The notes under the pieces: model-generated | Databases searched by the model: none | What the model saw: only the letters and a program-made list of their open reading frames with translations | What the model was told of the DNA's origin: nothing | Assembly (NCBI GenBank): GCA_947623455.1 | Contig: OX392534.1 | Coordinates: forward strand, 34,601,426 to 34,665,425 | Reading direction: 5' to 3' | From: Mimachlamys varia | Taxonomy: Eukaryota; Mollusca; Bivalvia; Pectinida; Pectinidae | Length of the DNA stretch: 64,000 nt | In this document: positions 36,304-49,945 of the stretch, piece after piece | Layout: each line of letters begins with the position of its first letter | Position numbering within the stretch: position 1 is the first letter of the stretch | Made by a program: the position numbers and the translations under genes

Positions 36304-37072
36304 CGTTATAACTTTTTAAAATATTTCAAAAAATTCTAAATTATTCGAAGTTACCTTCGGATGAATAGCTATGACGAAGAGATGAATTTTGAAATATTGT
36401 ATTCATTGTGATTAAAAAAAAAATCACATTGTTAAAAATCTTGAAATAGCCCGTTAAGTGTATAAACGCATGATATATATTGCAATCATTACATATAGTT
36501 TCCCATGTACATAAGCACGGGAACAGCAACAGGTTAGATAATTATGAATATGCATATTCGAAACGTTGATTTAGGCCTACTGGAATTACGAAAGCTAATC
36601 TCTACGACCTACGTAAGCTGTGCCAATATGACAGTGTGCAATATACTTGATGATAGATGCTTCAAATCTAAGCATCAGATATGTTAAACATGGCACCCCT
36701 AGGGATTACTTGGGTCACGTGTCACTTATGACATCGTCGGTATCGATTTCTGATATTATGCATTTCATCTTTCTTATAAAAGAACTTTATCTTCGTCCAT
36801 ACTGAAAGTTTCTCCCAATCTCACTTACATGTAAGAACCAAGTTCCATTTTCCCTTTAAGTCTCATTAAATCCCGTTACTCGCGAGCCTTAGTAACATGC
36901 TCTTCTTCAATAACATTTTACATCACTTCCGGTCTGTTGCATAATACATCATTGACCCTATAGATGTACATCGGATGACTTGTTTTATGATTTAGTACCA
37001 TTTTGCACCGCTAGGAGATTCTTCCGCGAGATGACGTAAACAGGAAGGTATTTCTGTATGTAGCTCGGCCCT

Positions 37073-40000
37073 CTAGTTGAAGTAGTAGTCGTCTGCATCT
37101 GGCTCACCTACACGCCTTGTGCTGCGTCCAATACCTCGGTATACGAAGCCCTCGCCTCCCCCATATTCATCCGAGTCTCTCTCCCTCACAGTTGCTCGGT
37201 GGGATTGCCGATAATCAGAATCACGGACAACAGTTGCACGCTGGGAACGGCGTAAACGAGGCGAACCGTAGCCATAATCATCTTCTCTTACTAAAGTACG
37301 GCGCTCCACCGTCGGGCTTCGGTCAAGTTCAATGATCTTAGCTCTAGCGGGTTCCTCGTACGATCTGAACGCAGATTGACGGAGGCTTTTTGCGTAGATA
37401 TTTTCAGGCATCTGGACCGTTTCGATTATTCGAGTTGGTTCCGGTTCAACTTCGATCCTCCGTAGTCTAGGCCGCTCCTGTTCTACGTACACCAGCCTTG
37501 GCTCCGGTGGGGGTGGAGGTGGTGGAGGGGGCTCCACATAGACCACTTCTCGTTGTTGTGGTGGGGGTGGAGGGGGGTCGACATACACGACTTGCGGAGG
37601 GGGTGGTGACGGTGGTGGTGGTTGGGGATTCATCATAACAATCGGAGGGGGAGGAGTTCTCGGTCGTTGTGGCGCTGGGGGATCGATCATGACTACAGGG
37701 GCAGGGGGAGTCGGTATTCTGGGTAACCTTGGCGCTTCGACGTGGATGATAGGTGTTGGAGCCCTGGGGATTTCTGGCAATTCTGGTGGCTCCACGTATA
37801 CAACTGGTGCTGGAGGTGTTGGAATACGTGGGAGCTTTGGTGCATCGACATGTATGACTGGAGCTGGTGGCGTTTTTGGTCTGGGTATTGGCGGCAAGGC
37901 AAGGTTAACAATGGGAGGTGGTGGGGTTTGTGGTCTGGGTAGTGGCGGTACCTCCACGTAAAGAGTCTGGCGTGGCTGTGGAGGAGGCGGGGGCACTTCC
38001 ATAAAGACAATCTTTGGAGGAAGCGGGGGAGGAGGTGGTCTTATCACCGGGACAATTTGAATAGGCTGGGGTGGAGGAGGTGGCTGAACGATCACTTCCT
38101 GTTGCATCGGTGGAGGAAACATAGGAGGTGGTGGCATCAATATTTGTTTCTGTGGCGCCTCGATCATCTGATTAACTGCCAGTGGCTCAAGTGTTTGCGG
38201 TTCTACTTCCTGTTCAGGCACTTCAACCACGACCTCTTGTATCACTGAAAGAGGTAGAACCATATTGTGTCAAACAAAATCAACATATAACAGCAAACAA
38301 TGTAATTAGCAGAGGTATGTTGAGAAAGGAAGGGAATGAGGGACACATTGAGCAATTAGAAGAACATGAAGAATGGCCAACGAGCATTCACTTTGTTTAT
38401 GTTATGTAAATACGCATTTGTAAATAAAATGAATGACATAAACATGAAGTACCACAGTTTATGTTGTGAACACGTATCAATACTTTTTACGTCTTATATG
38501 TATCAAATAATTTCTTCCCGACAAATTCAACACGTTAATAACTTACTCTAAAATCCTTGTTGATCTTAAATTAGGCAACAGACATAAAACATTTCCCGGA
38601 GTACAATGTAACTAATATACTAATACATTGTATCTAATACACTAATACTACTTGAATACAATATAATAATATAATACAATACTGTCGGAATATAACTTTA
38701 AATATAAGTTCTAACAATTCATATTAATGATAACAGGTAAACTCGTTCACCACTGAAGACATAATCCCAATTCAAAGGCTGGAATTGTTTATCACAAAAT
38801 TACAGGAGTGTATGAGTTAATACTACGATAAACGATATACATGACGATTTCGTGAACTTTCCTCTTTTTATAGTAACATCCCTGCTTCTCCCCTAACCTA
38901 TGGTGTTTGAATACCGCAGTTGATTCGTTCAACTATGAATGACCTAAATATCAATATTTTTGTGACAGATGTCTCTAACAGAGAAAAAACTTACAGCAAA
39001 ATGCATGGTTGACGGGTGCAGGTTGGAGAAAAATATGGTCAAACTTTTTGGTAGTCATCATAATCTCATTGGGACACATTTCCTACCCTTGTTGTAATAC
39101 AATAATTAACGTTTTTGAATACGTTGATTAGTATGTTATGCTGTCATGTTGTCAATACCTCAGTTCTATCTTTGAGTACGTCACATTCACTTGGATATGA
39201 CCTAGATTTACATGGCAGGTGGTGAAGCAGAAGATGTTTACCCTTCCAAAATAACTGGTGTTTTCAAAGGTCTCCATGTAAATCTTTTCTTTGTTCATAT
39301 TGTGTTCTTAGTTTAAGTTCTGGATATGATCAGTCCATGCTTTGTTTTCACATATGGTTTGATATTGTGTTGATAACTTAATGTACAATTATGTGCAAAA
39401 TGCCAAGTGTCTAGTTTTACCCTAAACATTAATAAGGGGAATTACATGTACCTTTACCTTATGACGTCACTATATGCAAATGATGACCCATCTAAGTACG
39501 TACCTTTTCGTCGCCAGCAGATGATATAAACGAGAAGAACGATGACAACAATGGCTCCAACCAGGCTGAGGACACTCACTAAAACGGCGGCGATTCCGGC
39601 GGGCGAGCTATGGGGGATAAATAGCGAAAAATAGTTAGCCTTTCAATCACCGATTTAAGTTAGCGGTTTAACTTAATTTTCGCCATATATATATACGGGA
39701 AAGCATATACATCATGTATGCAGAAACTGTACAGTGAATGGTCTATGAAATTGACAACACAAATCGTATTGTAATTAGTCAATACAAGAAATTTTACTTT
39801 ATCGAATATGTCTTTTCTTAGTTGGCTGTTTAAATGTTTGAAAATCAATTGTTTGATAAAGACGTCAAAATTTAATTCAAACATAATTTTTAAAACATGA
39901 AATTCCAACTGACTAGCATAAAGTGTGTTGTTTCAACTTTAGAAAAATGGCTCTGAATTAAACTCTTCTGAAATTCTTTTTCGAAAATGTTCTTTTTGAT

Positions 40001-43000
40001 TTATTTTTCCTAAAGGAAGCAAACGTGAGGGATTTGGAGGTAACATGTCCAGCTATTAAACATCTCTTTTGTCAAATGGTGCATGTACGTGGCGTATACT
40101 TGGATATGTTAGTCAAAGTATTGAATTCCAACCTTTGTATCTTTCTGTATGTACCCGTTACAACGACATCCATATATAGGCCGGATGATAGCACAGGGAC
40201 CTGGGAGTTTGTTACAGCTATTTTTGGACCTTAACTAGGGTGTAATTTTACACTTTTGGGGGGTTTAGATAAATTTTCGATAAAAATGTCCCCTCAATGA
40301 TAACAAAAACCTTAGGGTGGAAAGCTTTCCAGTTCGAAAAATCTACCCCGTCTGCCTTTCTTGCATCAAAAATCACATTTCTACTGGAGGTGTGGATGAT
40401 GGAACACTTACATATGCCTCATGTATATGTACATGTCATATGTTACTTCCACAATGAACAAGTCGTCAAAAATGGATGTACTTACAAACTGTTACAGCAA
40501 TACTGGTTAGGGGAATCCCCGCAGCAGATGTACTCGCCATAGCAATTTCTAGGAGCAGTAGTCGACACAGGAACATTGGCCGAGTTCAAGGTCATGTACG
40601 TCACAGTCCCGCACTCGACGTCAGCTTGTACCCCAACTGAAAGGGAAAGACAATTCATAATTGTACTAACACCATATCTGCAAATTATGGAGTTACAAAT
40701 GTATTACTGTACGTTTCACTGATAGCGTTCCATTTGCCAACCATTTTTTTCTTTCATGTTTGCTTTTCAGGCTCTTTATGCTTCCGAAAATGCAGATAGG
40801 CTGCCAATCGTATCACTTTGACAAGAGGCCAATGGGCCATATTATAACAGTCATCTAACTATGTGTAGTGTTTTTGTAGTATTTTGCTAAAGAAATTAAC
40901 ATATTTGAACCCTGTAACCTTGAAAAAGGATCAATGTCATTCATATGAATAATGTTGATATCCCTTCGTCCCAGCAAACCACAGAGCAAATATCAGTACC
41001 CTGGGTCTTTGAGTTACTGAGAAGATGTTGCTTGGCGATTTTAAGACATTTGACCCCTGTGACCTTGAAAATAGGTCAAGGTCTTTCATTTTAACAAACA
41101 GCGTGGACCTTCATCCCAGCGTGCTACTACATGCATAATACAGTTATCAGCGGCCTTGACCTTTCGGTTATTGAGATGATGTCGTTTGAAGGGAAAGTTT
41201 AAATTTAAGAACGGCGGATGGCACACGACGCTTGACGATGCACGATGTTCATCTTGGTCTTTTGGGTCAGATGACTCAAATTGTTTTCCCAAGTCATACT
41301 GATAGTGATGGTTTCAACTAGATTTATGTTACTGTCCTGCTAACTTCGTGACTTTCATTCTAACTAATCGACTCGCTTAATCTAGAATGGTACGTTCCCG
41401 AGGGGGGAACTGTTTTGTTATAGTGTTATGTGGGGGGGGAATAGTACCCGAGCCGTCAGGCGAGGCTAAAATACCTCTCCGGACACCACTATAAGATAAC
41501 TGTTTTCAAGGGATAGGGAGATTTAGTACATCACATTACTTCTTGTTATGCATTAAACATCATTCTGTTCCGTGTTATAGGACCATACCACGGAACAGAA
41601 TTATGTTAAATGCTTATATTTACAATTTTTTCATTGGTTTTGATAATGAATTTATATTTGTATTCTACATTTGTTCTGAAAATTTAAGGAAGATTTCTAA
41701 TAAATGGAACAGCGAACAGCCAGTATCGGCTGGCTTATTTCCAACGTTATGATTATGACGTCACAATCGTAATGACGTCATAATGACCACTCCAGTGTTA
41801 TGCTCTCATAACACGGAACTGGCCTTGGTAGTCTTATATAGTGGCAATGCAGAGCAAATGTAAATATTTGACGTTAAAAACACAAAGAATATGCACTTTA
41901 TTGATAAATCAAGTATTTTCATCCGCTTAATATAACAAAAAAATAATTGCAGAACTTTTTTTTACGCTAAATCTCCAAACAATGGTGAACAAATGAGGAT
42001 TTTCCCCTTGAAAATAAGGGGTAGGGGTACATGTAACTCAAATCACTTTCCTGAATTTAACTATTAAGTTCAGTTACTAGAGAAATTTTATTTCCGTAAC
42101 TTAAAAGAAAATATATTTTTTGTCATTTCTACAAATGTACAGACATTCATATATTTTGGATTACAAATTCAGAGGATATAGTTTGAAGATGTCCTGCAAT
42201 TGCTCAAAACTGCAAAATTCATTTAAAATCAATTATTATATCATGTTGGTATCTTTGACCGATCTTAGCACAACAATCATTATCTTTGCATAGTTTGCCA
42301 TGCATAAGCTCCCTTTTCCGAAAATGTATACGAGGTCATTTTCTGTCTGAAGTAGCCAGTGTTCCTGTAAAGACCAAATTAGCCTTAACGAGTCGGTACA
42401 AAGAATAACAACTGTGTCTTATGTGACAATCAAGTTTCTGACCCGAGGAGTGAAATAGTATTACTCCGGCCAGAGGCTCTGCTATGGTCAACAAAAAAAT
42501 ATCCACTGGGCGATTATACCTTGAAATTCATATTTTACACTCCACAGTTAGACTAGAGGCCATCAATTATCTTTCTCCCTTCATTAATTAAGCCGAAACT
42601 AGTATTTTTATTTTTTTATCCTGATAAAGCTGATTGTGACACCATATTTATTTTTTCGTGTGACGTCATAGAATCGTTTCTTTTCGTCTTCTTTCCATCA
42701 TATTTATGTTAGGGAAGTTAGAAATATTTTGAAAAGGTAATAGGGAAGATAATTTTGTGAATAAAATAAGAAATTTAATATCTTAAGTCTTGTAGTTGTG
42801 TACTACAGCCAGACACCTCGCTCTTACTGCTTATTTCTGTCTGATCCGAAGATAGCATTGAAGACTGAACGTTGTTGTCGTGGTACATCAAATCGTTATG
42901 GAGAGAATTATACTAGCAGCGTATTACTGGTCGTGAAATGAAAATATTTGTCATTCGTTCACATGTGTTGTCATAGATATCGCCATCAAACCCGGAACAT

Positions 43001-46000
43001 GAAATGAATCTCGACATAAAACACCACTCGCATGACAAGTTATTATCTAATTATAGAAATGTTTCACTATTATTATTTCTAAATCACATTACAAAAGCTG
43101 AAATATGACACAATAATGCGTTTTGATTAATGTATACTTTTCAGATGCTGATGTGAAGATATATTCCCGTACTATATAATGTGTAAACTATATGTAAGCG
43201 ATACATACGTAAAATTTACATTGGGGTTTGTGTAGCGGACTCTCCTAAAATCGTGAAAATAATCCACTCAGCGACGCTCCCGGCTTAGGTTTCTAATACA
43301 TATACTATAAAGAATAATAGGTGGATAATTAGGGTACTTGTCAACTACGGGAATAATATATATACGGACTGGAAAGTTGGGTACGAATATTAGATGATTT
43401 ATACAGCTATTATACTATAAATCTCACCGCCGTACACTGAAGCTTAGTACATATATGTATGTGTTTGATCATGTATGACACAAATAAAGGGACTTTGAGA
43501 CCATGACTTTTCATTCTTTACTACGGAAGACGGGCAGTAGGCGTGGCACTTTATACACACATGTATGTGTAATACTGTGTAAGGTGGTCTGGGTTGGAAA
43601 ATACGGTGATGTCCCTTTGTGAGCTGTAAGAAATGCGGACACAAAACAAGCAGTGCATAATATAAATAGACTGTTACATAGACACCTTGTTGACTTTCTG
43701 ATTCAATATCACATGAGTAAATGTTTTTTGAAACATTAATTAATAAACACCATTAAATTACCAACCCAATGAACAAAAATCAAAATATAATCAAAAGAAA
43801 ATAGCGTTCCAGATTTAATAATTTATTTTAGCGTTATCCCGGAGAGTTAAAGTTTCTGTATGTATGAAAAACGCTTTTGCTTCTCTTATTGGTTTGCTGT
43901 CGGTACCACAGGGACCTGAGAATTTAGTTAAGCTAGTTTTGGACCTAAACTATGGTGTTTAAGAGTAGTTTACACTTTTGGGGGATTAAGATCAATTTTC
44001 GACAACAAATTGAGGGACATTATTATCGAAAATTGATCTAACTTGAACGTCGCTTTACAGTCAATTGTACCTTTTGTAACTACTATCTGTGTAGATGATC
44101 TTAACGTATTTGAGCTTTCTTGTTACATTTGTACTGTAATTCCTTTCATTTTACCCAGGGCCCTGCGTATGATAGCCCGAATTTCTTCCGGTCCGAAATC
44201 TAGTGTCGGGGCCAGAGGAAACAGAGGGGTGTCTTATGAAGACTAGCAGGAGAAGATTTAGAGTCAGAGAAGAGTGATATCTTCATTTTAAAAGGAAATG
44301 TTCGCTCGCATCATAAATGTTAAACATGTTTCAATACTACTCTATACAAATGAAAATTCATTTTTAACAAATTTTATTTTTTCATTTTTGTTTTTCATTT
44401 AAACATCTTACACAATTTGGACCATACATTTCCCACGATTTTTGCACAGACGTAAAGAACAGGAAAATTTCCAATTGAAAAATATTCATTTATAGAACTT
44501 CTTACAGTACTGTAGCGCAACAGCATTTAAATAGTTGGGAATACATGTATATATCTTTCAGTAGGCCTGATATGATTGTTTTCACGTTACATGTAAGTTC
44601 GATGAGAGTCGACAATAATTTATTGGAAACGTCTAACGTTACGCTCTGTCCATCAGGACTGGTCCAAACCTACCTACCTGTATCAAAAAATTGATCCGGT
44701 TACACATAGCTTTAATTGTACTTAAATTTATGGGGACCCGGGAATCAATCAGACATTTTATCCCACTATAAATAATATTACCAACGTGATCCAAAATGTA
44801 CAGTTTGCAAAGAAAGCTCTCACAAGATCCCTTAACGGCCGCCATTTCGTCTGGAATATTGTTATTTTTATGACCATGATTTGATTGCTTTGATAATTTT
44901 GACGTCTTATTAACAGCTGAGGTCATTTGGGGTCATCGGAGGCACGGTGGTCTAGCGGTAGGACGCCGGACTCGTGATCGCAGGGTTGCGAGTTCGAGTC
45001 CCGGTCATGGCACTTGTGTTGTATCCTTGAGCAAGATTATTTACTCTGCTTGCTCCAGTACATGGTTGGGTAGTGCTAGAAATTGCAGATTGCCAGCTGT
45101 GAGCGCCGAAATGGCAGCACCGGTTGTATGCTCCCCGGGGAATTGAGAACGATATTGGCTGGTTGCTAAGGCCCTATAACCACGAATAATAATTTGTGAA
45201 CTGCTTTGAGACGCCCATTAAGGTCGTGATAAAGCGGTATATAAGAACTTCGGCTTTTTATTATCATTATTAAGGACGGTTTATGACATTAGCCTCCTTG
45301 CGATGGTCTGGATATTTTGACGATTTAAAGTGTAATCACAATGAAATGTATTGCAGATCACAGAATACCCCATCCGGTCACATTTTACTGACAACGGATG
45401 GACCAGTCGTTCTACTTCCATTATGCTTATCATAAAGCAGGAAGTAATAACTACCATTGTTAGCGTCTCTGGTATGTTTCGGCCAGGAAACAGAACCCAA
45501 AACCTTCCTCCCAGGGGCGAACGCTCAACTAGTTCCAAAAATGAGGTACAATGTAGTGTCAAGTGAGACGACATTAGGAAGGAGACGGTTGTTAAGAAAG
45601 ATAAGATCCCAAATTATCGCCTCTTATGATCATGAAACGCGGACGATATTTTTACGCCCTATATAGCTACCCGCAGAGCAGTTACTGACCAGCAACTCCC
45701 AATATGTTTATTAGCGACAAGTCACATTCGTCGAGACAAGTTTCTTGTTCAAAAACAAAACGAACACGTATGAAAGTCTATATATAACAATCATATACCG
45801 TGGAATGTTTCCGTGACAGATTATGAACTTGTATCAATAGAAAGCCCACGCGTGGGCTGTCAGAACATCAGGTATGTTTCTAAATGGCATAACCTTGTCA
45901 TTATTTCCGTATAGTCTTATGCATTGTTTAGAATGCGGTAAGAAAACCGTTCAACCTTTTTTAATCGGACTGAAATTAATTCCTATAATCTACAGTATAC

Positions 46001-47531
46001 CGCGTGGTAAAATAAAAGCAAACAATATTCACTAATTGCGGGGTAAAGCGTATCAGACTTGGTCAGCAGACCGTTACATTGTCAGGCCACAACAACAACG
46101 AAAACCTTCAGAGTAAGTCGTAATTACAACACATAGTGAACAGGACAAAGGCGTTAAGGTATTCTATAGAAAGTCGGGGTGTGGTATGTCATATGTGTAG
46201 GGTATGTGACGACCGTCGTATAGAGCTAGGGCACCGATTAGCTACAACCAGTTCTAACTGTAGGTCCGCCACGAGGAAATCCTTTCTCGGCATGTCTTTT
46301 GCTTTACAACTCGTTAAACCCTTGTTGGGTATAACGTAGTACAGTGTAGAAATCTATCCTACCTACATTCCGGGTTTTTGTTCATGTTTTTCTTACTATT
46401 TATAAAATACGTTTGAAGGGTTTTAACGACGGGTCTACGTTTGGTGGTATTGAGCCCCGGGTTGGTATAGGACAGATGATATTTCTAAGTTAAACTTAAA
46501 AAGTGTTGAATAGGTTCCGGGGCTGGCCTAGTGTGGAATCGAGGATTTATTGTTGGATAAGAAAAGGACAAAGGCCGAGGATGGGAGAGTAGGGATTATG
46601 TTGGTATGAGGAATGGAGAGACAGGCTAGGGTGGTAGGTGGAGGAGGGGGGGGGGGGGGCTGGGAGGGGGAGGCAGGAGTAGGAGTAGGAGAAGGAGAAA
46701 GAGGTGGCTTGGCTTGGTTGTGTAGTCCCCAGATTAAAGACGTATTGCTTACAACATTTCATATTATATATATTATCACGGAACAAGTTCCAATGGTAAC
46801 ATAATGCCTATTTAGTGACAGTAGGAAGTCGTGCGTAAAGGAATGTCACAGTTCCATTCATATACATTTATCGTTACCATATTAACATTGCATCTGTGCT
46901 AACATAGTATAATATCATGTATAGCCAACTAGGTCAAACAGAACGGGGTATCGCCGGGTGGGTACCCGTTTAAGGGACACACATACAATACTATATATAA
47001 TATATTGAAGGTACAATGTCATTATGCATAAAAAATAGTCACGTTGCAAAAAGTCTGTCAATAACAGGGAAATGCGGTAATTGAATTACTACCGGGTATT
47101 TGAAATGCACAGGTATGCTATATTTACATGGATGTTCATACAGAATCACAGCTGTACCGTCTAGAATAAGGTATATCATCCGTAAGGATCAAATAACATA
47201 CTGACAGACATTTTAATGACGGGACCGCGGCCATAAACGATGTACGAATTAGCACATCTCCGAGACACATTACCCGCCCTTAAAAGTCAAATATGTTGGT
47301 ACCTTAGTAAGTCTTAATTTAAGAACAGTTCCTTTAATATTTAAAATTTCTTATAACACAACAAAACAATTAAGGAGTGAAAAAAACTTGTTTACGTTTT
47401 AAACCAAGCTTAGTGATTAAGGCTTATATTAACTTATATGCTATTTGAGTATACTTATAATTTGTCTTACCTGCGGCGAGTAAGAGAATAAGGGCGAGGG
47501 TAGCCCCTCCCCTGTCCGGCATAATGGTCAT
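37073..47531 (-). CDS. Gene C: STMC6-type membrane protein with a very long proline-rich cytosolic tail, 495 aa, four exons
   Basis: Proposed exons on the minus strand are 47531-47471, 40636-40486, 39607-39504 and 38244-37073 (61+151+104+1172 nt, exactly 496 codons). Splice sites are GT-AG, with phases 1, 2 and 1 as in the tandem pair. A second ATG at 47,522 is an alternative start. The signal peptide is residues 1-25, ending GVGVQA. The ectodomain cysteines are C29, C52, C58-C59 and C67-C68 (CYGEYICCGD, QYCCNS). The helix is at about 74-100, ending in CWRRK. The tail (106-495) has runs of 4-9 prolines in tandem 15-18-residue units that start V-Y/H-V-E/D-P. After it come an Arg/Glu-rich segment, two RATV-containing repeats, a Gly patch and the C-terminus DDYYFN. 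No PPxY is present, unlike genes A and B. Proline runs suggest SH3, EVH1 or WW partners, but this is inference. Intron 1 is 6.8 kb and full of repeats. Confidence 0.85.
38860..39330 (+). mobile_element. Penelope-like element 3' fragment in gene C intron 3
   Basis: Degenerate NFPLF-like RT remains, then the family 3' tail (GACCTAGATTTACATGGCAG, GAAGCAGAAGATG). Orientation is opposite to gene C. Confidence 0.65.
40192..40300. mobile_element. hAT-like MITE fragment of the CACAGGGACCTGAG family
   Basis: Begins CACAGGGACCTGGGAGTTTG and continues with TTTTTGGACC and TACACTTTTGGGGGG, shared with 43.9 kb. The right end is not clear. Confidence 0.6.
40824..41290. repeat. Bivalve dispersed repeat with internal periodicity
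   Basis: Repeated segments of the type TGACCCCTGTGACCTTGAAA, GGTCAAGGTCTTTCATTTTA and CCTTCATCCCAGC, spaced about 130 bp. I recognise this as a very common bivalve intergenic repeat; its mechanism is unknown to me. Confidence 0.6.
41930..42360. mobile_element. Fragment of the 1.03-kb TIR element family
   Basis: In reverse orientation it shares AAATTTTATTTCCGTAACTT-like and AAGGGGTAGGGGTA blocks with 29.2-29.5 kb. Terminal repeats not seen. Confidence 0.5.
43907..44045. mobile_element. hAT-like MITE fragment of the CACAGGGACCTGAG family
   Basis: Begins CACAGGGACCTGAGAATTTA and then TTTACACTTTTGGGGGATT. It contains an inner inverted pair, GATCAATTTTCGA and its partner TCGAAAATTGATC. Confidence 0.6.
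44941..45266 (+). mobile_element. tRNA-derived SINE, complete
   Basis: A tRNA-like head (GGAGGCACGGTGGTCTAGCG as box A region, GGTTGCGAGTTCGAGTCCC as box B) is followed by a tRNA-unrelated body and the tail GATAAAGCGGTATATAAGAA. Lies in gene C intron 1. Confidence 0.78.
45340..45545 (-). mobile_element. tRNA-derived SINE, second family
   Basis: The minus strand reads TAGTTGAGCGTTCGCCC then GGTTTTGGGTTC (A/B-box-like), then ACGACTGGTCCATCCG and AATGTGACCGGATGGGGTAT. The body resembles a common bivalve SINE, from memory. Confidence 0.6.
45550..47470. other. Gene C intron 1, 5' part
   Basis: No coding signal. It contains a 16-bp palindrome AGCCCACGCGTGGGCT near 45.85 kb and a G-rich stretch with a long G-run at 46.62-46.71 kb. 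Confidence 0.5.
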
Positions 47532-47539
47532 CTAATTCC

Positions 47540-48740
47540 GGAAGACCAGGGTTATCCTCACATCTACCCGATCGGCGTATCACACCCTCCTCCAGTGTAA
47601 GTCCGTCACGCCTCGCGTCACACATCTAAGAACAGGTTTGCCGGGCTAACCCAACAACGTTACACTTGAGTACCCACGTGTGTACACCCTACCAACCATA
47701 TATATCCTTTTGTATGTATCTTAATTGTGTTGTAGCTGAACTTTAAATATCTCGGTTACAATTTCTTATTGTCCCCTACTCACCAACTTCAGTTATTATT
47801 GATATCATATTTTTTTACGTTTATGAATAATCTTAGCAACCACATGCGTAATATATGAGTTACTATTAAGCCTTAAATTTCGTTTCATCAGTTACAAGGA
47901 ACAAAAGCTAGGTATTTACGGTGTATAGTAATCAACCTTTCAGATTGTATTCATTGTCAATATGAATGCTATCTGAGTGCAAGATAAATATATTAATATC
48001 ATTAGGACACTATTAATATTAATCCGGCACCCAGATTGCATTCATATTTACAATAAATATAATATGACAATCGTTCAATGGTTATATTTACATTTCAAAT
48101 ATTTTTTAATATGTAATCATGTCATTTTCCCAATTTATAAAGGTTTTGTCCTTGTATCTTAACATACTGTAAGAGTTTTTTTTTTTGAAAGTCACAATCA
48201 CCTTAATGTTTAACGTAAAGCTATACTTTTGCGTGCTACCATATGGATGCGACGTGCAGAAAGCGTTGACGTAACGTAGGTCAACATGGCGCCAAAGTGA
48301 CGTCATGCTATTTCCCGGTGATCTTGACTTATCTTTACTACTGATATAACCATTTTTCAACATTTTTAAACAGATGGAAAGATATTCTAATTTTTCACTA
48401 TTTCTTTCAGCTATTCTTTTAGTATTGGTTTACTGCAGTTAGCTTTGTAGATAAAAATATCGTAAATATATTTATATGCTTTTGAGAATATTCGATTTCT
48501 TTCTGTACATTTCTTTTCTGTTGATTAATCTTTCTCTAATAAATGAATTATACTGAAGAACAAACGTTTCGTCATTTCCCCAGCATTTATATATACAGTA
48601 CACTAAGAAAATATGTACAAATAATGTCAATTAATAAACGATTTGCTTCAATATCGTGAAGAGTGTCTTTGCAAACGGCTGTTCATGTACATTACACAAA
48701 TTAATCATTATTTTTTCTAAAAAAAAGTGACCCTAAAATA
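47540..48740. other. Upstream region of gene C
   Basis: Would hold the gene C promoter. I see no TATA box near the ATG and no similarity to the promoters of genes A and B. Confidence 0.35.
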
Positions 48741-48747
48741 ATTCAGT

Positions 48748-48958
48748 CACAAGGGTCTGAGAATTTGTGACAGATAGCTTTGACCTGAATTAAGTTTTTG
48801 TTTATGTAGTTTTTTGACAATTTATGGGAGATGAGATCAATTTTCGATAAAATACATTTTTTATCAAAATAGATCTAAACCAGCACGTGTGAGAATTCCT
48901 CCGAAAACATAAGCTTACGTCCATAACTAGTTGCGACAAATATTCACAGGACCCTGTG
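48748..48958. mobile_element. hAT-like MITE of the CACAGGGACCTGAG family
   Basis: Begins CACAAGGGTCTGAGAATTTG and ends CACAGGACCCTGTG. The inner inverted pair is GATCAATTTTCGATAAAA and TTATCAAAATAGATC. Target duplication not recognisable. Confidence 0.55.
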
Positions 48959-49763
48959 GAATAAACCACTGCTGGTGTAGTTTCTGAAGGTCGTGATATG
49001 TAGTGCGAGACTGCATTCCGTCATTGAACGTCTCAACACTTTACCCTACACTATATCAGTGATGTATTACCACGGGGTCGGGTGGCGCAGCGGCGCCGGG
49101 TTTTTACCAACACGTCATATATTGTCAATTCGAGTCCATCCGCCTCTTTATCAAGACACAAAAGTATATAAACGCGTTACATCACATACACGCAATCATT
49201 TGTATAAATGATATAAATTATGTTGCCGAAAATCCCTTCGGTCGATTGGATGCCGAAGGTTTTTTTTAAATCTGCCAAAAAAGATCTTAAGGTGATGTTA
49301 ATAGATGGAAAACCCACTCTAAAATGTTATCAATCACGGAACAGCACTTGATTTGACATGATGTTAAAATCAGACCCGGATATTGGAATAAAAAAAATAA
49401 TTGTTTTCGAATAGGGACTAACACTTTCTATCATAACATGTACATGTATTACATAACATGTTGAATTTTTTTTTGTTATAAAATATTACACCACTTATTC
49501 AACAAATGAACATAACATACGAACCGGCTATCAATTATACCATTCATTTTAGGCAAGGGACGTACATGTATATACTGTAGCACTTTGTCTGAGCGTCCGT
49601 CCATCCAGACTTACCCCAGTCTTGTTTGGCCTCAAAATTGGTCATCGGTCAAGGCTAAAGGTCAAAGGCCATATGTTATACTTGACCACTTTGTAGTGGT
49701 GGTGGTGGGCGGGAACGAGAACACCAGCATGAATGTATGATATCCCATTCAGGATGGTCGGGT

Positions 49764-49945
49764 GCGGCACTTGCCTTTCACCAAGGCGGGAATCGAACTT
49801 CGGCCGCGAAAAGGTCACCTGCCCGATATACCACTTGCGTTTTCCCCGGTTACATCGATTTCCTCTCACAATAAAACCCCTCTAGCACTAACATCCGGGC
49901 CAACAAGAATGATAAACATAAGTTGGATAACTTATCCAATATTTT
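49764..49945 (+). mobile_element. tRNA-derived SINE, third family, internally deleted head
   Basis: GGTCGGGTGCGGCACTTGCC then CTTTCACCAAGGCGG, with the body running to AACATCCGGGCCAACAAGA. A head-only scrap of the same family is at 49,078-49,115. Confidence 0.6.

Noticed and set aside
37689..37961. Plus-strand Gly-rich protein opposite gene C
   Set aside because: Antisense shadow of the proline-rich exon.
38245..38263. Independent intronless start for the gene C last exon at 38,263
   Set aside because: The open frame reaches this ATG only by reading through the CTTTCAG acceptor. Phase and reading-frame closure with upstream exons favour splicing.
44941..45015. Functional tRNA gene
   Set aside because: The tRNA-like head is fused to a SINE body that recurs at 10.4 kb, so it is the promoter of a SINE.
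45847..45862. 16-bp palindrome as a regulatory site
   Set aside because: Isolated, deep in intron 1 of gene C, with nothing to connect it to a promoter.
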